Shown here: positions 34,192 to 43,960 of the stretch, piece after piece | Layout of the letters: each line of letters starts with the position of its first letter | How positions within the stretch are numbered: the stretch's first letter is position 1 | Source: Haemaphysalis longicornis | Taxonomy: Eukaryota; Arthropoda; Arachnida; Ixodida; Ixodidae | Direction of reading: 5' to 3' | Length of the DNA: 64,000 bases | Assembly: GCA_013339765.2 (NCBI GenBank) | Contig: CM023454.1 | Location: 151,934,480-151,998,479 of the forward strand | Notes under the pieces: model-generated | The model's database searches: none | Told to the model about the DNA's origin: nothing | What the model saw: only the letters and a program-made list of their open reading frames with translations | Made by a program: the position numbers and the translations under genes

Positions 34192-35825
34192 TAAAGGGAC
34201 ACTGAAGTGAATTTGCAAGCTCCCGCTTTTGCTTGCACTGCGTAGACTGGCTCAAATTAGCCCACTTTTCATCGTTTATCCGGTTGACAAATCGGTAATT
34301 ATTTTACACAGCGCGAAAGAAGAAAAACTACTATGCGCGGTTTGCGGCGGCCGCACCAACTAAAGCTGTGACGTTGGGAGGAGGGAGCGTCGTGATTGGA
34401 CGATGCCCAAGGTTAGCAATCAAACAAGTTTTGGTTTCGGTTCTGTAAAACACAACCGATGGCGTTGTTGGATGGGCATTCTCAATATCTCAGTAATCAT
34501 CGTACCGCGCTTCCATGTTGTCGGATGTAAAATACGTAAGATAAGCCTCCCAGGACGGCTTGGAATCGTAGCATTCACTAGCCGAGGCCTACGCAGTGCA
34601 TGACCGCCCTCCGCGTCCACGCAGACGCTCAAATGCCATGCGCTTTTCCCCCATATTTGGAGCTTGCCTCACTCGTGCCTGTATCGTAAAAAGCGTGTTC
34701 GCACCAGGCCAAGGGTCTGTTGATTCTGGCCTGTGCCCACTGCCCGCAAGCAGTCGGTGCTTATGGCAACAGCACGCCAACGAGAACTCGCTAGCGCGCC
34801 AGTGCCAGCCTGCGCGCGTTCTGTGAACTAGTTCGTGGAGCAATGAACGTTGCGGCCCCAAAAAAGGTTAACTCAGTATAGAAAACATCGGCGGAAAACG
34901 AAAAAGTTAACTTATAAAAAAAAAGCACTTACCCGCGGGGAATTTGAACTCGCGACTTGCACAGCACTTCCAATGACATAATACCAAGCGCTGTAGACAA
35001 CTAGGCCACGGGGCGGGATCTGCTGACGTCGGTAATATAAGGTATATATTGTATAACCAGTTTACACTTTTATTTAGTTTTGGCATTTCAAGCAGCTTAG
35101 GTGACTATTTGTTGTTTTGCGCTCGTGCAGTAAGCATCCCCCAAGTTTCCACAATATATCACGTCTAGCAATTGCATTTCTTAGGACGGAAAAGCGTTCG
35201 CAGATGCGTAGTCGTGCTGCTGACCGCTGTGCTTGTTCACCCAGCGCAAAATTGCTTCCCGCACCCTAGTTTTACGCTGTACGGTAAAAATATCAGTTGA
35301 TTTTATTTCCTTAGTACCTATATTGACTTCGCTGACTCTTCTCCCGCCTTCAAGAGGCCTTATATTTTCCTACTGGCGTACCAGTCAGCGAAGCGTCGCA
35401 TGTGCGCTTGTGCAGCGCTTGTGTGAAGCGACCTTGACTTGGAGCTAGATACAGTGTACAAACTAACCAAGTAAAGAAAGGAACATTCTTCCATTCACAA
35501 ACGTGTCCTGGCTTCGTTTCGACTGAGCGAACGAATTGCGACGACCCGTCGGGGACCGGCGGACGAAACGCTGGGCCGACTGACTCTGCCTGAAGGCCGG
35601 GGAGCCGTGCAGTAGCGCAGCCAATTGCGAGCTCGGCTCCTCCCGACGTCACACGAAAACGTCACAGAAAATGGGCGAGCGTAAAGAGAGGAAGGACAGC
35701 ATTTTCGAATTAATTTTTCTACTAAATAAAATCGCGTAAACGCGCCCAGAGTGGTCGAAACATGGCCTGCAGACTCCGCTAGTAATCCCGCAATGTTTAC
35801 ATAGCACCACTTCAGTGCCCCTTTA
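34192..35825 (-). mobile_element. Complete T-family element with TIRs and internal tRNA-like block
   Basis: About 1.63 kb bounded by TAAAGGGACACTGAAGTG at 34192-34209 and its inverse CACTTCAGTGCCCCTTTA at 35808-35825 (17 of 18 bases). A TA at each outer edge could be part of the TIR or a TA target duplication. Read on the minus strand it aligns through most of its length with 50232-51560, including AACATTGCGGGATTACTAGC, GTCGTCGCAATTCG-type, GGTACTAAGGAAATAAAATC and, after the tRNA-like block, CTAGCGAGTTCTCGTTGG and CAAGCCGTCCTGGGAGGCTT. No transposase is encoded. I do not know a named family with this structure. Confidence 0.8.
34930..35017 (-). pseudogene. tRNA-like sequence inside the T element
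   Basis: On the minus strand, GTGGCCTAGTTGTCTACAGC gives an A-box-like segment and GCGAGTTCAAATTCCCCGC gives a B-box-like segment (consensus GGTTCGANTCC with changes). The spacing is tRNA-sized. At the equivalent position of the copy at 51 kb a different but better tRNA-like sequence is found. Changes in the B box argue against a functional tRNA. Confidence 0.45.
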
Positions 35826-36081
35826 CCTCCTTGCTAGAGTATAGGAGATAGAGAGGCAACAGAGGCACCACGACATTAAAAACATTGCGACAGAAGGAAA
35901 ACACTTGATAAAAAAAGCGCAGTTTGTGTGTGCGCTGGAACTGATTTTATTGCAATAAGAAGTCAGCGCAAGATATCAAAACTAGCACATGATAACAATG
36001 TAACGGAAAAGAATTAACTCGGGCTCTGCAGTTATCCAACGACTACATCTCAAACACAATAAAAGAACAGATGACTGATGC

Positions 36082-36082
<1 letters not shown>
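35826..36082. other. Unassigned spacer
   Basis: No feature recognised. Confidence 0.4.
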
Positions 36083-36162
<80 letters not shown>

Positions 36163-36195
36163 CACACACAAACGCACTCGCACTCGCACACACAC
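36083..36195. repeat. (CA)n microsatellite
   Basis: About 110 bases of CA dinucleotide with a few interruptions (ACCACA, ACGCAC, CTCGCA). The VCVCVC open frame across it on the minus strand is an artefact. Confidence 0.97.
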
Positions 36196-36344
36196 ACGCG
36201 TGCATGCTGGAAGTTAACAGCGGGGTACAGTGGCGGTAATTGCTTACAACGATAGCCTGGTGCTTTTCCCAGCTACGAGAGCTCATCCAACCTAGCATAT
36301 GCTAATAAAAGCTAATACAAGTGCCCCAGCAAAAACAAGGCACT

Positions 36345-36482
36345 TTTTTGTTTGCCCCACGTGATTTCCCTCCTCGAGACCCTCAATTTGACACCCCACA
36401 TTCTTTAGCGCCACATCTCTCTGAATTTTAACTCAATCTGAGACTATCCATGACTCTCGTGTTACACGGTTCGCCATTTTCA
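36345..36482 (-). repeat. Single inverted unit of the ~130-bp satellite
   Basis: On the minus strand it reads AGTCATGGATAGTCTCAGAT, GAGTTAAAATTCAGAG, GGCGCTAAAG, GTGGGGTGTCAAATTGAGGG, TCTCGAGGAGGGAAATCACG. These follow the same order as a unit of the array at 26.4-27.4 kb. Confidence 0.8.
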
Positions 36483-37189
36483 ATATGTTTTTCTTAATAC
36501 TTTTTTTAGTTTTAACAATTAGTTTGATAAATTCTCTACATTTACGCTTTTATAATGATTACAGGTTGAACTTCCTATGATATCTGCGTTGTTGTTAAAT
36601 GCAGGGCATGGAACGATCCTGGCAGGGGGAGTAGGAGGGGGTACTCGGCAAAGAATGCAACGCATTAAAATAGCAAAGGCATATCCATGAACGCCTTGCG
36701 CTTCAGAGATTCGCGGGGACAGTTCGCTTTGACACAAGGCGTTTTTTCACGATGCAGAGCAAGAATGCACGGAAGCGTAACCCTAAGCAGCTTCGACGTA
36801 AATGAACGGAGCAGTGAGCGGACGTCCCCTCGCCCTAATCTTGGTTGTTTCGACCCAGGGACCCAGCACACCATCGAGTCTGGACCGCCTCCGTCATGAA
36901 CACGAACAAGGAGCTTACATCAAAAGTTTGGTATCCAATATATGCGTACAATTGTTGGCAACCAGCGCTAGTCATCATGGGCAGCAGGTGTAGCTGTATT
37001 AAATCTGCAATGAAAATTGTTTACGACCTCACAGGAGCAACGGTGTCATTCCGTGCCGAATGCAAGAGTTTGAGCTCACGAATTTGCACTCGTAATATTT
37101 CTACTACGCGTGAATATGAAAACACTGAATGCTAGTGAAATCAGAATCCATCTGAGCCCGAGTAAATTCCTAGCACAAGATAGTTGTGA
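36483..37189. other. Unassigned DNA
   Basis: No supported gene. Short frames near 36.7-37.1 kb show no known motif. Confidence 0.4.
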
Positions 37190-37580
37190 GGCCGTTTGAG
37201 TTCTGAATTCATTTTAAGTTCTCAGCCCTTTTTGACTTCTGAGTTCATTTAGAGTTTTGAGTCCATTTGAGTTTTGAGTCCATTTTGAGTTGAGTACATT
37301 TTGAGTTTGATTACATTTTGAGTTTTGAGTACATTTTCAGCTTGAGTACATTTTGAGTTCTGAGTACATTTTGAGTTTTGAGTCCATTTTGAGTTTTGAG
37401 TCCATTTTGAGTTTCGAGTCCGAGTGAGTTCTGAGTTTTGCGCTCAATGTGCGTTTGAGTTTGAGTGAGCGCAGATATGTTACTCAGCATTGAGTCTGAG
37501 TTTGAGTGAGTGGTGATTGGAAAAAAGAATTTGTGAGTGAGTTTGAGTGAGCCGCGCGAACTTTGCCGAGGTATAGTCTC
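37190..37580 (+). repeat. GAGT-type minisatellite (copy 2)
   Basis: Irregular units GAGTACATTTTGAGTTTT and GAGTCCATTTTGAGTTTT in the same orientation as 25576-25920. The right edge GAGTGAGCCGCGCGAACTTT then GCCGAGG is roughly the inverse of the left edge of copy 1 (GGTCGGCGAACTCACTC). Confidence 0.9.
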
Positions 37581-37944
37581 TGTAGCTCTGTCAGTGATTG
37601 GGAGGCTCAGCGCAAAAAAAGACGAGGACGGTGGCAAACGTGACAGGTGCTACTAACAACTGAGTTTATTTCGAAAAGTACAAGCATTTATGCATGACAG
37701 GCATGCACTGAAGAAAAAAAAAGGAAGGGAAAAAGATACATCACGGGCATCTGACGAACATCAGAAAAAATTAGCAGTGGCTTAGCTCGGCTATGCCAGG
37801 ATATACGTAGCGTGAGCTAAGTTGGTTCAGCTGGTTAGTTCAGTTCAGCTGGTTCAGTTAAGCTAAGTTAAGTTGGTTATTCTTAGGTTCCCTGGTTGTC
37901 TAGGATCAGCTGATTATCATGGTCACTGCTGCTAAAACGATTTA

Positions 37945-38010
37945 CAATCCAATCCAATCCAGTCCAGTCCAGTCCAGTTTAGTCGGGTTTAGTCCGGTCC
38001 AGTGCAGTTC
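37945..38010 (+). repeat. CCAAT/CCAGT pentamer array
   Basis: CCAATCCAATCCAGTCCAGT and further CCAGT-like units, head to tail. A related CCAAT-rich block lies at about 38230-38352, starting TTGGATTGGATTTTCAATCC. Confidence 0.85.
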
Positions 38011-38229
38011 AGTCACTGCTCCTCGCGCATGTGCAGCACGGCTCTCCAGGAGCCACGCGAAACGGCTATGAAACGGCTCCGGCGCTCCGTCAGACTTAGC
38101 TGCTGAGCAACGGAGGCGCACAGCTGGGCACGCACTGGCGCCAGTGCGTCTGGCGCAGCTATGACATCCATCTGCTGTAAAACGCAGGCCGGCGAATGTG
38201 CAGACCCAATTCTCTACTCACCCGTACTC

Positions 38230-38352
38230 CAATTGGATTGGATTTTCAATCCAATCAATACAATCTAGTTTCATCCAATCCAATTCAATGCAATCAAATC
38301 AAATCCAATACAATCCAAATCCAGTCCAATCCGATCCAATTCGATCCAATCT
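38230..38352 (+). repeat. CCAAT-rich pentamer array, second block
   Basis: Irregular CCAAT, CAATC and CAATA units, with a small inverted start (TTGGATTGGA against TCCAATCAA). Confidence 0.8.
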
Positions 38353-38467
38353 AATCTAATTCTCCTCGCGCTTGCGCAGCGAGGCCCTTTAAGGTCCACG
38401 CGAAAGTGCTCAACCTCGACCATTGTAGCTTACGCTACAAAACGTTTGTAGAATGCATTTTCCTTAC

Positions 38468-38606
38468 ATAGACAGAAAGCCACGGTACACTTCCGCACAT
38501 AGGCCTCTTTATTTTTATGAAAAAACCCTCGGCGACCTCACGTGCGGCTTTTTTCATGAAAAGAAAGGGGCTCATGTGCGTAAGTGTACCCTCGCTTTCT
38601 ATCTAT
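38468..38606. repeat. Long hairpin, 58-base arms
   Basis: Left arm 38468-38525 and right arm 38549-38606 pair at about 49 of 58 positions, with a 23-base loop. The arms include GGTACACTTCCGCACAT and ATGTGCGTAAGTGTACC. It sits near the right arm of the foldback element. Function unknown. Confidence 0.8.
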
Positions 38607-38829
38607 GATAAAGAAAGTGAATTTCTACAAACCTTTTGCTGATTTTCGCCAGATGCCCGTGATGTATCTTTTTTTTTGCTTCCTTTCTTTTTTTTTCAGT
38701 TCACGCCTTTCATATATCTATGCTTGTGCTTTTCGAAATGAACTCAGGTGTTAGTAGCGCCTGCCACGTTTGCCACCATCTTCGTCATTTTTTGCGCTAA
38801 GCCTCCCAATCAGGATGTATCAAACTAGC

Positions 38830-39985
38830 CCAACAGCACGTTCTGTTAATGCTGTCAGTCATTATCAATCGGTAAACTACCTATCAAGTGAAAAATAGGA
38901 AAGGTCATTCCAGTCATTCAAATCAGGTGACAAATCATGTCCGCTCAATTATCGCCCCATTTCCTTAACAAGCGTGCCTGGCAAGCTGACGGAGCAAGTC
39001 ATTTGCACCGAAATCATGCACTACTTGGGCTCCAATAACTTATTTCATCCCGCACAGCACGCATTTCGAAAAAATTTCTCGTGTGAAACTCTACTTGCCC
39101 TCTTTGTTCATGATCTGCATACTAACCTGTATAAGGATGTACATACTGACGCCATTTTTTGTGATTTCGCTAAAGCATTCGACAAGTACCCCATAATCAC
39201 CTGATGTTAAAACTTTCGAAATTAAACTTAGGCCCTAAAATTTTAACTTGGATCCGATAATTTCTGAATAATCGTTTCCAATTTGTTAATAATAACGGCC
39301 ATAACTATTACCCTTTGGCGGTAACATCAGGCTACCCTCAAGGATTTGTTCTCGGCCCATTATGAAACCTAATATACATAACGACCTTCCTATGCGTGTA
39401 TCCAGCAATCTTCGTATGTTTGCGGACGATTGTGTAATATACCATATCATTACTAACACATCTGCTCAATTCGCATTACAAGATGATATTAACCATGTGC
39501 TAGACTGGTGCAATCATTGGCTCATGACACTAAACCCGAATAAATGCAAATCCCCCTCTTTTCACCGTCGCCACAGCGCCCTCATCTTTTCTTATCAAAT
39601 CGGTAACATTGAGGTGGTAAATGTCAACAGTTATAAAAAACTCAGGGGTCACTTTAAGTAACGATTTAACATTGCGCGCCCATATCACTAACATCACATC
39701 ATCAGCACACAGATGGCTTGGATTTTTTAAAAGGACCCCTACTTCACGTGCCCCGGCATATAAAAGTGTTAGCCTACAAATCTTTAATTCGTACTCTACT
39801 TTAATACGCGTCACCTGTATAGAGCCGTCATCAAGCATACTTCACGGACGCACTCGAATCCATCCAGAATCGAGCAGCTAGATTCATTAATTCCTCATAT
39901 TCATACAACGTGAGCGTTTCATCCCGTAAACAAGAATCTGCTCTTTCAAACCTTAATACTCGCCGGCAAATCGCCAGTCTCATTT
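38830..39985 (+). pseudogene. FADD-type LINE ORF2, reverse transcriptase (middle piece)
   Basis: RT domain of a non-LTR element, following in order from the piece at 24931-25575. Blocks are SLSIGKLP near 38866, KIGKVIPV near 38890, then in a shifted frame FKSGDKSCPLNYRPISLTSV. Next VPGKLTEQVICTEIMHYLGS, IFCDFAKAFD (motif A) near 39157, GYPQGFVLGPL (motif B, usual I/V after G changed to Y) near 39335, and MFADDCVIYH (motif C) near 39417. Thumb sequence follows, ending with SVSSRKQESALSNLNTRRQI (about 39912-39972). It is broken by stops and frameshifts and interrupted at about 39986 by inserted repeats. Confidence 0.85.
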
Positions 39986-40194
39986 TAGATGCAACGCATC
40001 TCTTTGTCCCGCGTCGTTGTCGCTGCGTAGTCCGCATCCCTCCCGCATTCTCCTCGCCGCGGCAGCTGCGCGCTCCGCCGCTCTCACCGCAGCGCCATCT
40101 GTGCGTCAGCGTGGTCAGCGCGCAGCTTGGGCTCGGCTGCGCTCGCTCCCGTCGCTGTGCCAGCTGTGCGTTAGCGCGCAGCTTGGGCTCGTTT
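39986..40194. other. GC-rich insert next to the TIR element
   Basis: Interrupts the LINE frame together with the following TIR element. It starts with the small palindrome GATGCAACGCATC, also found as GATGCGACGCATC at 40238-40250 and GATGCGTTGCATC at 40339-40351, so it may be part of the same insertion or an earlier one. It contains two CGCGCAGCTTGGGCTCG repeats. Confidence 0.5.
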
Positions 40195-40393
40195 AAAAAT
40201 TTACACCATCTTCCCGCTAGGGGAACCATGGGGTAGATGCGACGCATCGGGGGTGAACATGCTGCGTAAACAGGATACACAACAACAGCAATCCACACGC
40301 TGACATCGCTAACATAACGGAAACGCAACGACAACCTCCGATGCGTTGCATCTACCCCATGGTTCCCCTCGCGGGAAGATGGTGTAAATTTTT
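40195..40393. mobile_element. Short TIR element with ~50-bp inverted ends
   Basis: About 199 bases. Left end AAAAATTTACACCATCTTCC then CGCTAGGGGAACCATGGGG; the right end is the inverse (CCCCATGGTTCCCCTCGCGG then GAAGATGGTGTAAATTTTT) with one or two mismatches over about 50 bases. The outer TACACCATCTTCCCG...GGGGAACC is shared with the elements at 7059 and 17692, but the interior differs. It lies inside the LINE, which resumes right after it. Confidence 0.9.
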
Positions 40394-40815
40394 GTTCCAT
40401 AAGTTGTGGTCACAGTACACAGTACACCCTGTATCTTGCCTCCTACCCGCGCATCTCGCAGCACCGCTCATTCTTTTCATGATGCCCGGCCACGTGCCCA
40501 TACCACGACATTTGCGGCGTCATTCTGGAATGGCCTTTCCGCTGAGCGTGCTACTGTCACGTGCCACTCTACATTTACACAAAATGTCACACGTTTCTTT
40601 TCACATTGAATGCTCAAGCGTCCTTTCTGAACCCGTTCTGCACACGCAATACATTAGAATTTGAGTTGTATTTCTATATGTATTTTCTTGCTTTCCTCCT
40701 CTTCCACAGTAAGTTGTTACCCCTGTTGTGTTTATACCCATCCTGCATATCTATTTCGTTTCTTTTATGTGCATCACACCCCTTATGTAATACCCCCTGG
40801 AGGGGGTCTTTAAGG
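40394..40815 (+). pseudogene. FADD-type LINE ORF2, C-terminus and 3' end
   Basis: Continuation of the LINE after the TIR element: LFHKLWSQY at the junction, then in a shifted frame PPTRASRSTAHSFHDARPRA, TTTFAASFWNGL and ATVTCHSTFTQNV, the usual C-terminal block. The 3' end is CTTATGTAATACCCCCTGG then AGGGGGTCTTTAAGGTAATA and a GAAGT tail near 40815-40840, the same as the end of the minus-strand copy at 16.6 kb. The RTE element abuts this tail. Confidence 0.8.
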
Positions 40816-40862
40816 TAATAAAGCGAAGTGAAGTGAAGGGAAGTTCATCATCACCAGCCTAT

Positions 40863-41324
40863 CTACGCCCACTGCAGGGCAAAAGCCTCTCCCATTATTC
40901 TCCAATTACCTCGGTCCTGTGCCAACTGTGACCAATTTATCCCCGCAAACTTCTTGATCTCATCTGCCCATCTAACTTTCTGCCGCCCCCTGCGGCACTT
41001 GCCTTCTCTAGGGATCCACTCTGTTACCCTTAATGACCAGCGGTTATCTTGCCTTCGCATTACATGCCCTGCCCACGTCCATTTCTTCTTCTTAATTTCT
41101 ACTAATATGTCTTTAACACCAGTTTGCTCCCTGACCCACTCCGCTCTCTTCTTGTCCCTTAATGTTACACCTATCATTTTCCGCTCCATTGCCCGCTGAG
41201 TCGTTCTCAATTTAAGTTGAACCCTCTTAGTGAGCCTCCAAGTTTCTGCCCCGTAGGTGAGTACCGGTAAGATGCAGCTGTCATACACTTTCTTCTTCAG
41301 CGACAATGGTAGGCTGCTATTCAT
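40863..41324 (-). pseudogene. RTE-type LINE, C-terminal block
   Basis: A 153-codon frame after the RT domain: KKKVYDSCILPVLTYGAETW, QRAMERKMIGVTLRDKKRAE, GHVMRRQDNRW and WIPREGKCRRGRQKVRWADE. This array of conserved blocks marks the C-terminus of RTE-clade proteins; its role in retrotransposition is not defined. Upstream sequence between 41324 and 41546 contains stops (INMQKTKV is readable), separating it from the RT frame. Confidence 0.85.
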
Positions 41325-41545
41325 TATCTGAGAATGTCTGCCATATGCACCCTACCCCATTCTGATCCCTCTAATTATCTCTGCCTCATGGTTGGGATCT
41401 GGGGTCACAACTTGGCCTAAGTAGATATATTCGCTTACCACTTCCACTGCCTCGGTGCACCTATCTCAAACTGCTGTGCTGTCCCGAGGTTATTGATCAT
41501 TACTTTAGTTTTCTGCATATTAATTTTCAGGCCCACGATCCTACT

Positions 41546-42502
41546 CTATCCGCCCAGTGCGGAAAGCATGCTTTGCAATTCGTCCCCCGAGTTACTTAGC
41601 AAGGCAGCGTCATCAGCAAATCTGAATTTACGGAAGTATTCTCCATTAACCCTTACTCCCACCTGTTCCCAATCCAACGTTCTGAATACTTCTTGTAAGC
41701 ATGCTGTGAATAACATTGGGGAGATTGTGTCTCCTTGTCTGACACCCTTCCCTATAGGTATTTTACTGCTCTCCCTATGGAGGATGATGGTAGCTGTAGA
41801 CCCATTGTAGATATCCTCCAGTATTCTTACATAATGCTCATCTGCCCCCTGGTTCCGTAATGCCTGAATGACTGCTAGGGTTTCGACCGAGTCAAATGCT
41901 TTCTCATAATCTATGAAGGCTATATATAGGGGTTCAGTATACGCAACGCACTTCTCTATCACCTGATTGATCGTGTGAAGATGGTCCATTGTTGGATAAC
42001 CTTTACGGAACCCTGGTTGTTCTTTAGGTTGACTGAAATCTAAGGTTGCAGAGATTCGGTTAGCGATTACCTTGGTAAATACCTTGTAGACGACTGACAG
42101 TAAGCTGATCGGCCTGTAATTTTTCAAGTCCTTCATGTCGCCTTTCTTATGGATTAGGATGAGGTTCGCGTTCTTCCAAGATTCCGGTACCATTGCGGTC
42201 ATTAGGCATTGCGTATACAGGTCTGCCAGTTTTTCAAGTACAATTTCTCCGCCATCCTTCAAGAGGTCTGCTGTTATCTGATCCTCACCAGGTGCTTTGC
42301 CCTCTTTCATTTCTTTCAAAGCCTTCCTTACTTCTTCGGTCGTTACTGGTGGGATGTCTATCTCCTCTGAACTACTGTCTCTTTCGGCATTATCCTGTAT
42401 GTCCCGGCTACTGTACAGTTCCCTATAGAACTCCTCGGCCACTGCGACTATTTTATCCCTATTTGTGATGACATTGCCTTGCTTATCCTTAAGTGCATAC
42501 AT
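41546..42502 (-). pseudogene. RTE-type LINE, reverse transcriptase domain
   Basis: A 318-codon open frame containing most of RT: KEMKEGKAPGEDQITADLLK, LILIHKKGDMKDLKNYRPIS, YIAFIDYEKAFDSV (motif A), GVRQGDTISPMLF (motif B) and RFADDAALL (motif C). The FADD signature with GVRQGDTISPxLF fits the RTE clade. Residues expected at the active site are all present. Frames change at both ends, so the domain is well kept but isolated. Confidence 0.9.
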
Positions 42503-43365
42503 CTGATTTTCCCCACGCCAAGACGTCTCTTCACTGCTTTCAGGCTACCTCCGTTCTTTACAGCGTATTCGATCCTCTCCATATTATACTTTCGTATGTT
42601 AGCTGTCTTACGCTTATTGATTAACTTCGAGAGCTCGGCTAGTTCTATTATGTCAGCTGCGGTAGAGATTCTCATGGTTTGCCGTTTCCTGATTAGATCT
42701 TTCGTCTCCTGCGAAAGTTTACCAGTATCCTGTCTAGCCATAGTGCCCCCGACTTCTACTGCACACTCCGTGATAATGCGTGTAAGGTTGTCGCTGGCTT
42801 CCTGTGTCGTAAGCTCCGCTTCCTCGTTAAGGGCGGAATATCGCTTCTGCAGCGCGATCCTGAATTCTTCTACTTTACGTCTTACTGTTAGCTCATTTAT
42901 CGGCTTCTTTCGTACTAACTTGCTGCGGTCCCTCCTCAAATCTAGCCTAATTCGAGATCTTACCATACGGTAGTCACTACACCTTACCCTTCCGAGCACT
43001 TCCACATCCTGCACGACGCCAGGGTTATCGCATAATATGAAGTTTATTTCATTTTTGTGCTCCCCATTCAGGCTCCTCCAGGTCCACTTCCGACTATCCC
43101 GTTTACAGAAGAATGTATTCATTATGCGTAGGTTATTCAGTTCGGTAAACTCCACTAGTAGGTCCCCCCTGCTATTTCTACAGCCCAGACCATAGTTTCC
43201 AACTGCCTTGTCTCCAGCCTGATTCTTGCGTACTTTAGCATTGAAGTCCCGCATAACTACGGTATACTGTGTTTTTACTTTAGCCATTGCCGATTCCACA
43301 TCTTCATAGAGGCGTTCCACTACTTGGTCGTCGGGGCTGGATGTGGGCGCGTAGCCCTGCACCAC
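42448..43365 (-). pseudogene. RTE-type LINE, endonuclease C-terminal part and linker
   Basis: A 305-codon frame overlapping the RT frame by 55 bases in another phase. It begins VQGYAPTSSPDDQVVERLYE and has VVMRDFNAKVR where GDFNAKVG is usual. NEINFIL stands where ID(Y/F)I is usual, and RCSDYRMVRSRI where SDHR is usual. Loss of the glycine and of the catalytic histidine implies a dead nuclease even without the frameshift. The linker (DTGKLSQETKDLIRKRQTM) is typical of the family. Confidence 0.85.
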
Positions 43366-43495
43366 CTTGAGTTTGTACCTCTTATTGAGCCTAATTACAA
43401 GACCTGCTGCCCTTTCGTTAATGCTATAGTATTCGTCTATGTTGCCAGCTATGCTTTTATTGTTGCCAGCTAGCCTCGCTAAGCCCTATTACATC

Positions 43496-43714
43496 CTATT
43501 TAATGCCCTCTAATTCCTCGAACAACACCTCGAGACTTGCTTCGCTAGATAAGGTTCGCGCGTTAAACGTTGCCAGGTTCAGATTCCATTGGCGGCCTGT
43601 CCGGATCCAGGGATTTTTAGCACCCTCTGCTGCGTCACAAGTCTGACCGCCGCCGTGGTCAGTTGCTTCGCAGCCGCTGGGGACTGAGGGCCGAGGTTCA
43701 ATTGGCGTATTCAT
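43496..43714 (-). pseudogene. RTE-type LINE, endonuclease N-terminus
   Basis: A 72-codon frame with LATFNARTLSSEASLEVLFE, the start of the EEP endonuclease. It stops at 43496; AGLVIRLNKRYKLKVVQGYA-like sequence follows after a gap that should contain the QETR/SETR region, so part of the domain is deleted. Confidence 0.75.
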
Positions 43715-43870
43715 GGGAGGTTGTGGCCGTTACTACACCAGGGTGGCCGATCCTGCTCTGGTGAGGGAGTGCATTACCGGCGATGGTCGCCGGGGTCAGG
43801 CCGCACCCCAAGCCCCTTTGTGCAATTCCATCAATACGCGGATTTATTTTTATTCCGATGGGAATCGTCC

Positions 43871-43936
43871 GGCACCGGGATTCGAACCACGGTCCTTCTG
43901 CACGCGAGGCGGGTGTTCTACCTGTACGCCGTCGCT
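43871..43936 (-). pseudogene. tRNA-like sequence in the RTE leader
   Basis: On the minus strand, GGCGTACAGGTAGAACACCC is A-box-like and CGTGGTTCGAATCCCGGTG contains a perfect B box (GGTTCGAATCC) at tRNA-like spacing. No complete acceptor stem was found. It may be a SINE head fused to the RTE leader or an internal Pol III-like promoter. Confidence 0.45.
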
Positions 43937-43960
43937 GCTGTTCGAAGGGAAGTTACTTTC

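Larger units (their letters stand above)
37595..38813. mobile_element. Foldback element with ~175-bp inverted ends
   Basis: Left arm about 37595-37768 (TGATTGGGAGGCTCAGCGCA, GGTGGCAAACGTGACAGG, ATACATCACGGGCATCTG) and right arm about 38640-38813 (CAGATGCCCGTGATGTAT, CCACGTTTGCCACCATC, TTTGCGCTAAGCCTCCCAAT) are inverted copies with moderate divergence. The middle holds CCAGT/CCAAT pentamer arrays, GC-rich stretches and a long hairpin, and no protein. The arm sequence resembles PLE ends remembered from ticks; a PLE-derived inverted pair or a Foldback-type DNA element are both possible. Confidence 0.8.
40845..43960 (-). mobile_element. RTE-type LINE, minus strand, with internal deletion
   Basis: A non-LTR retrotransposon lacking RNase H. 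Endonuclease pieces, RT and the C-terminal block follow in order from about 43714 to 40863, and the 3' end is GTAGATAGGCTGGTGATGAT, the trinucleotide-type tail of RTE elements. The leader from 43715 to about 43960 contains a tRNA-like segment. Part of the endonuclease between the N-terminal block (ending about 43500) and the GYAPTSSPDD block (about 43360) is shortened. Frames shift several times, so it is inactive. Confidence 0.88.

Noticed and set aside
35982..36298. VCVCVC-rich minus-strand frames
   Set aside because: They are the translation of the CA microsatellite.
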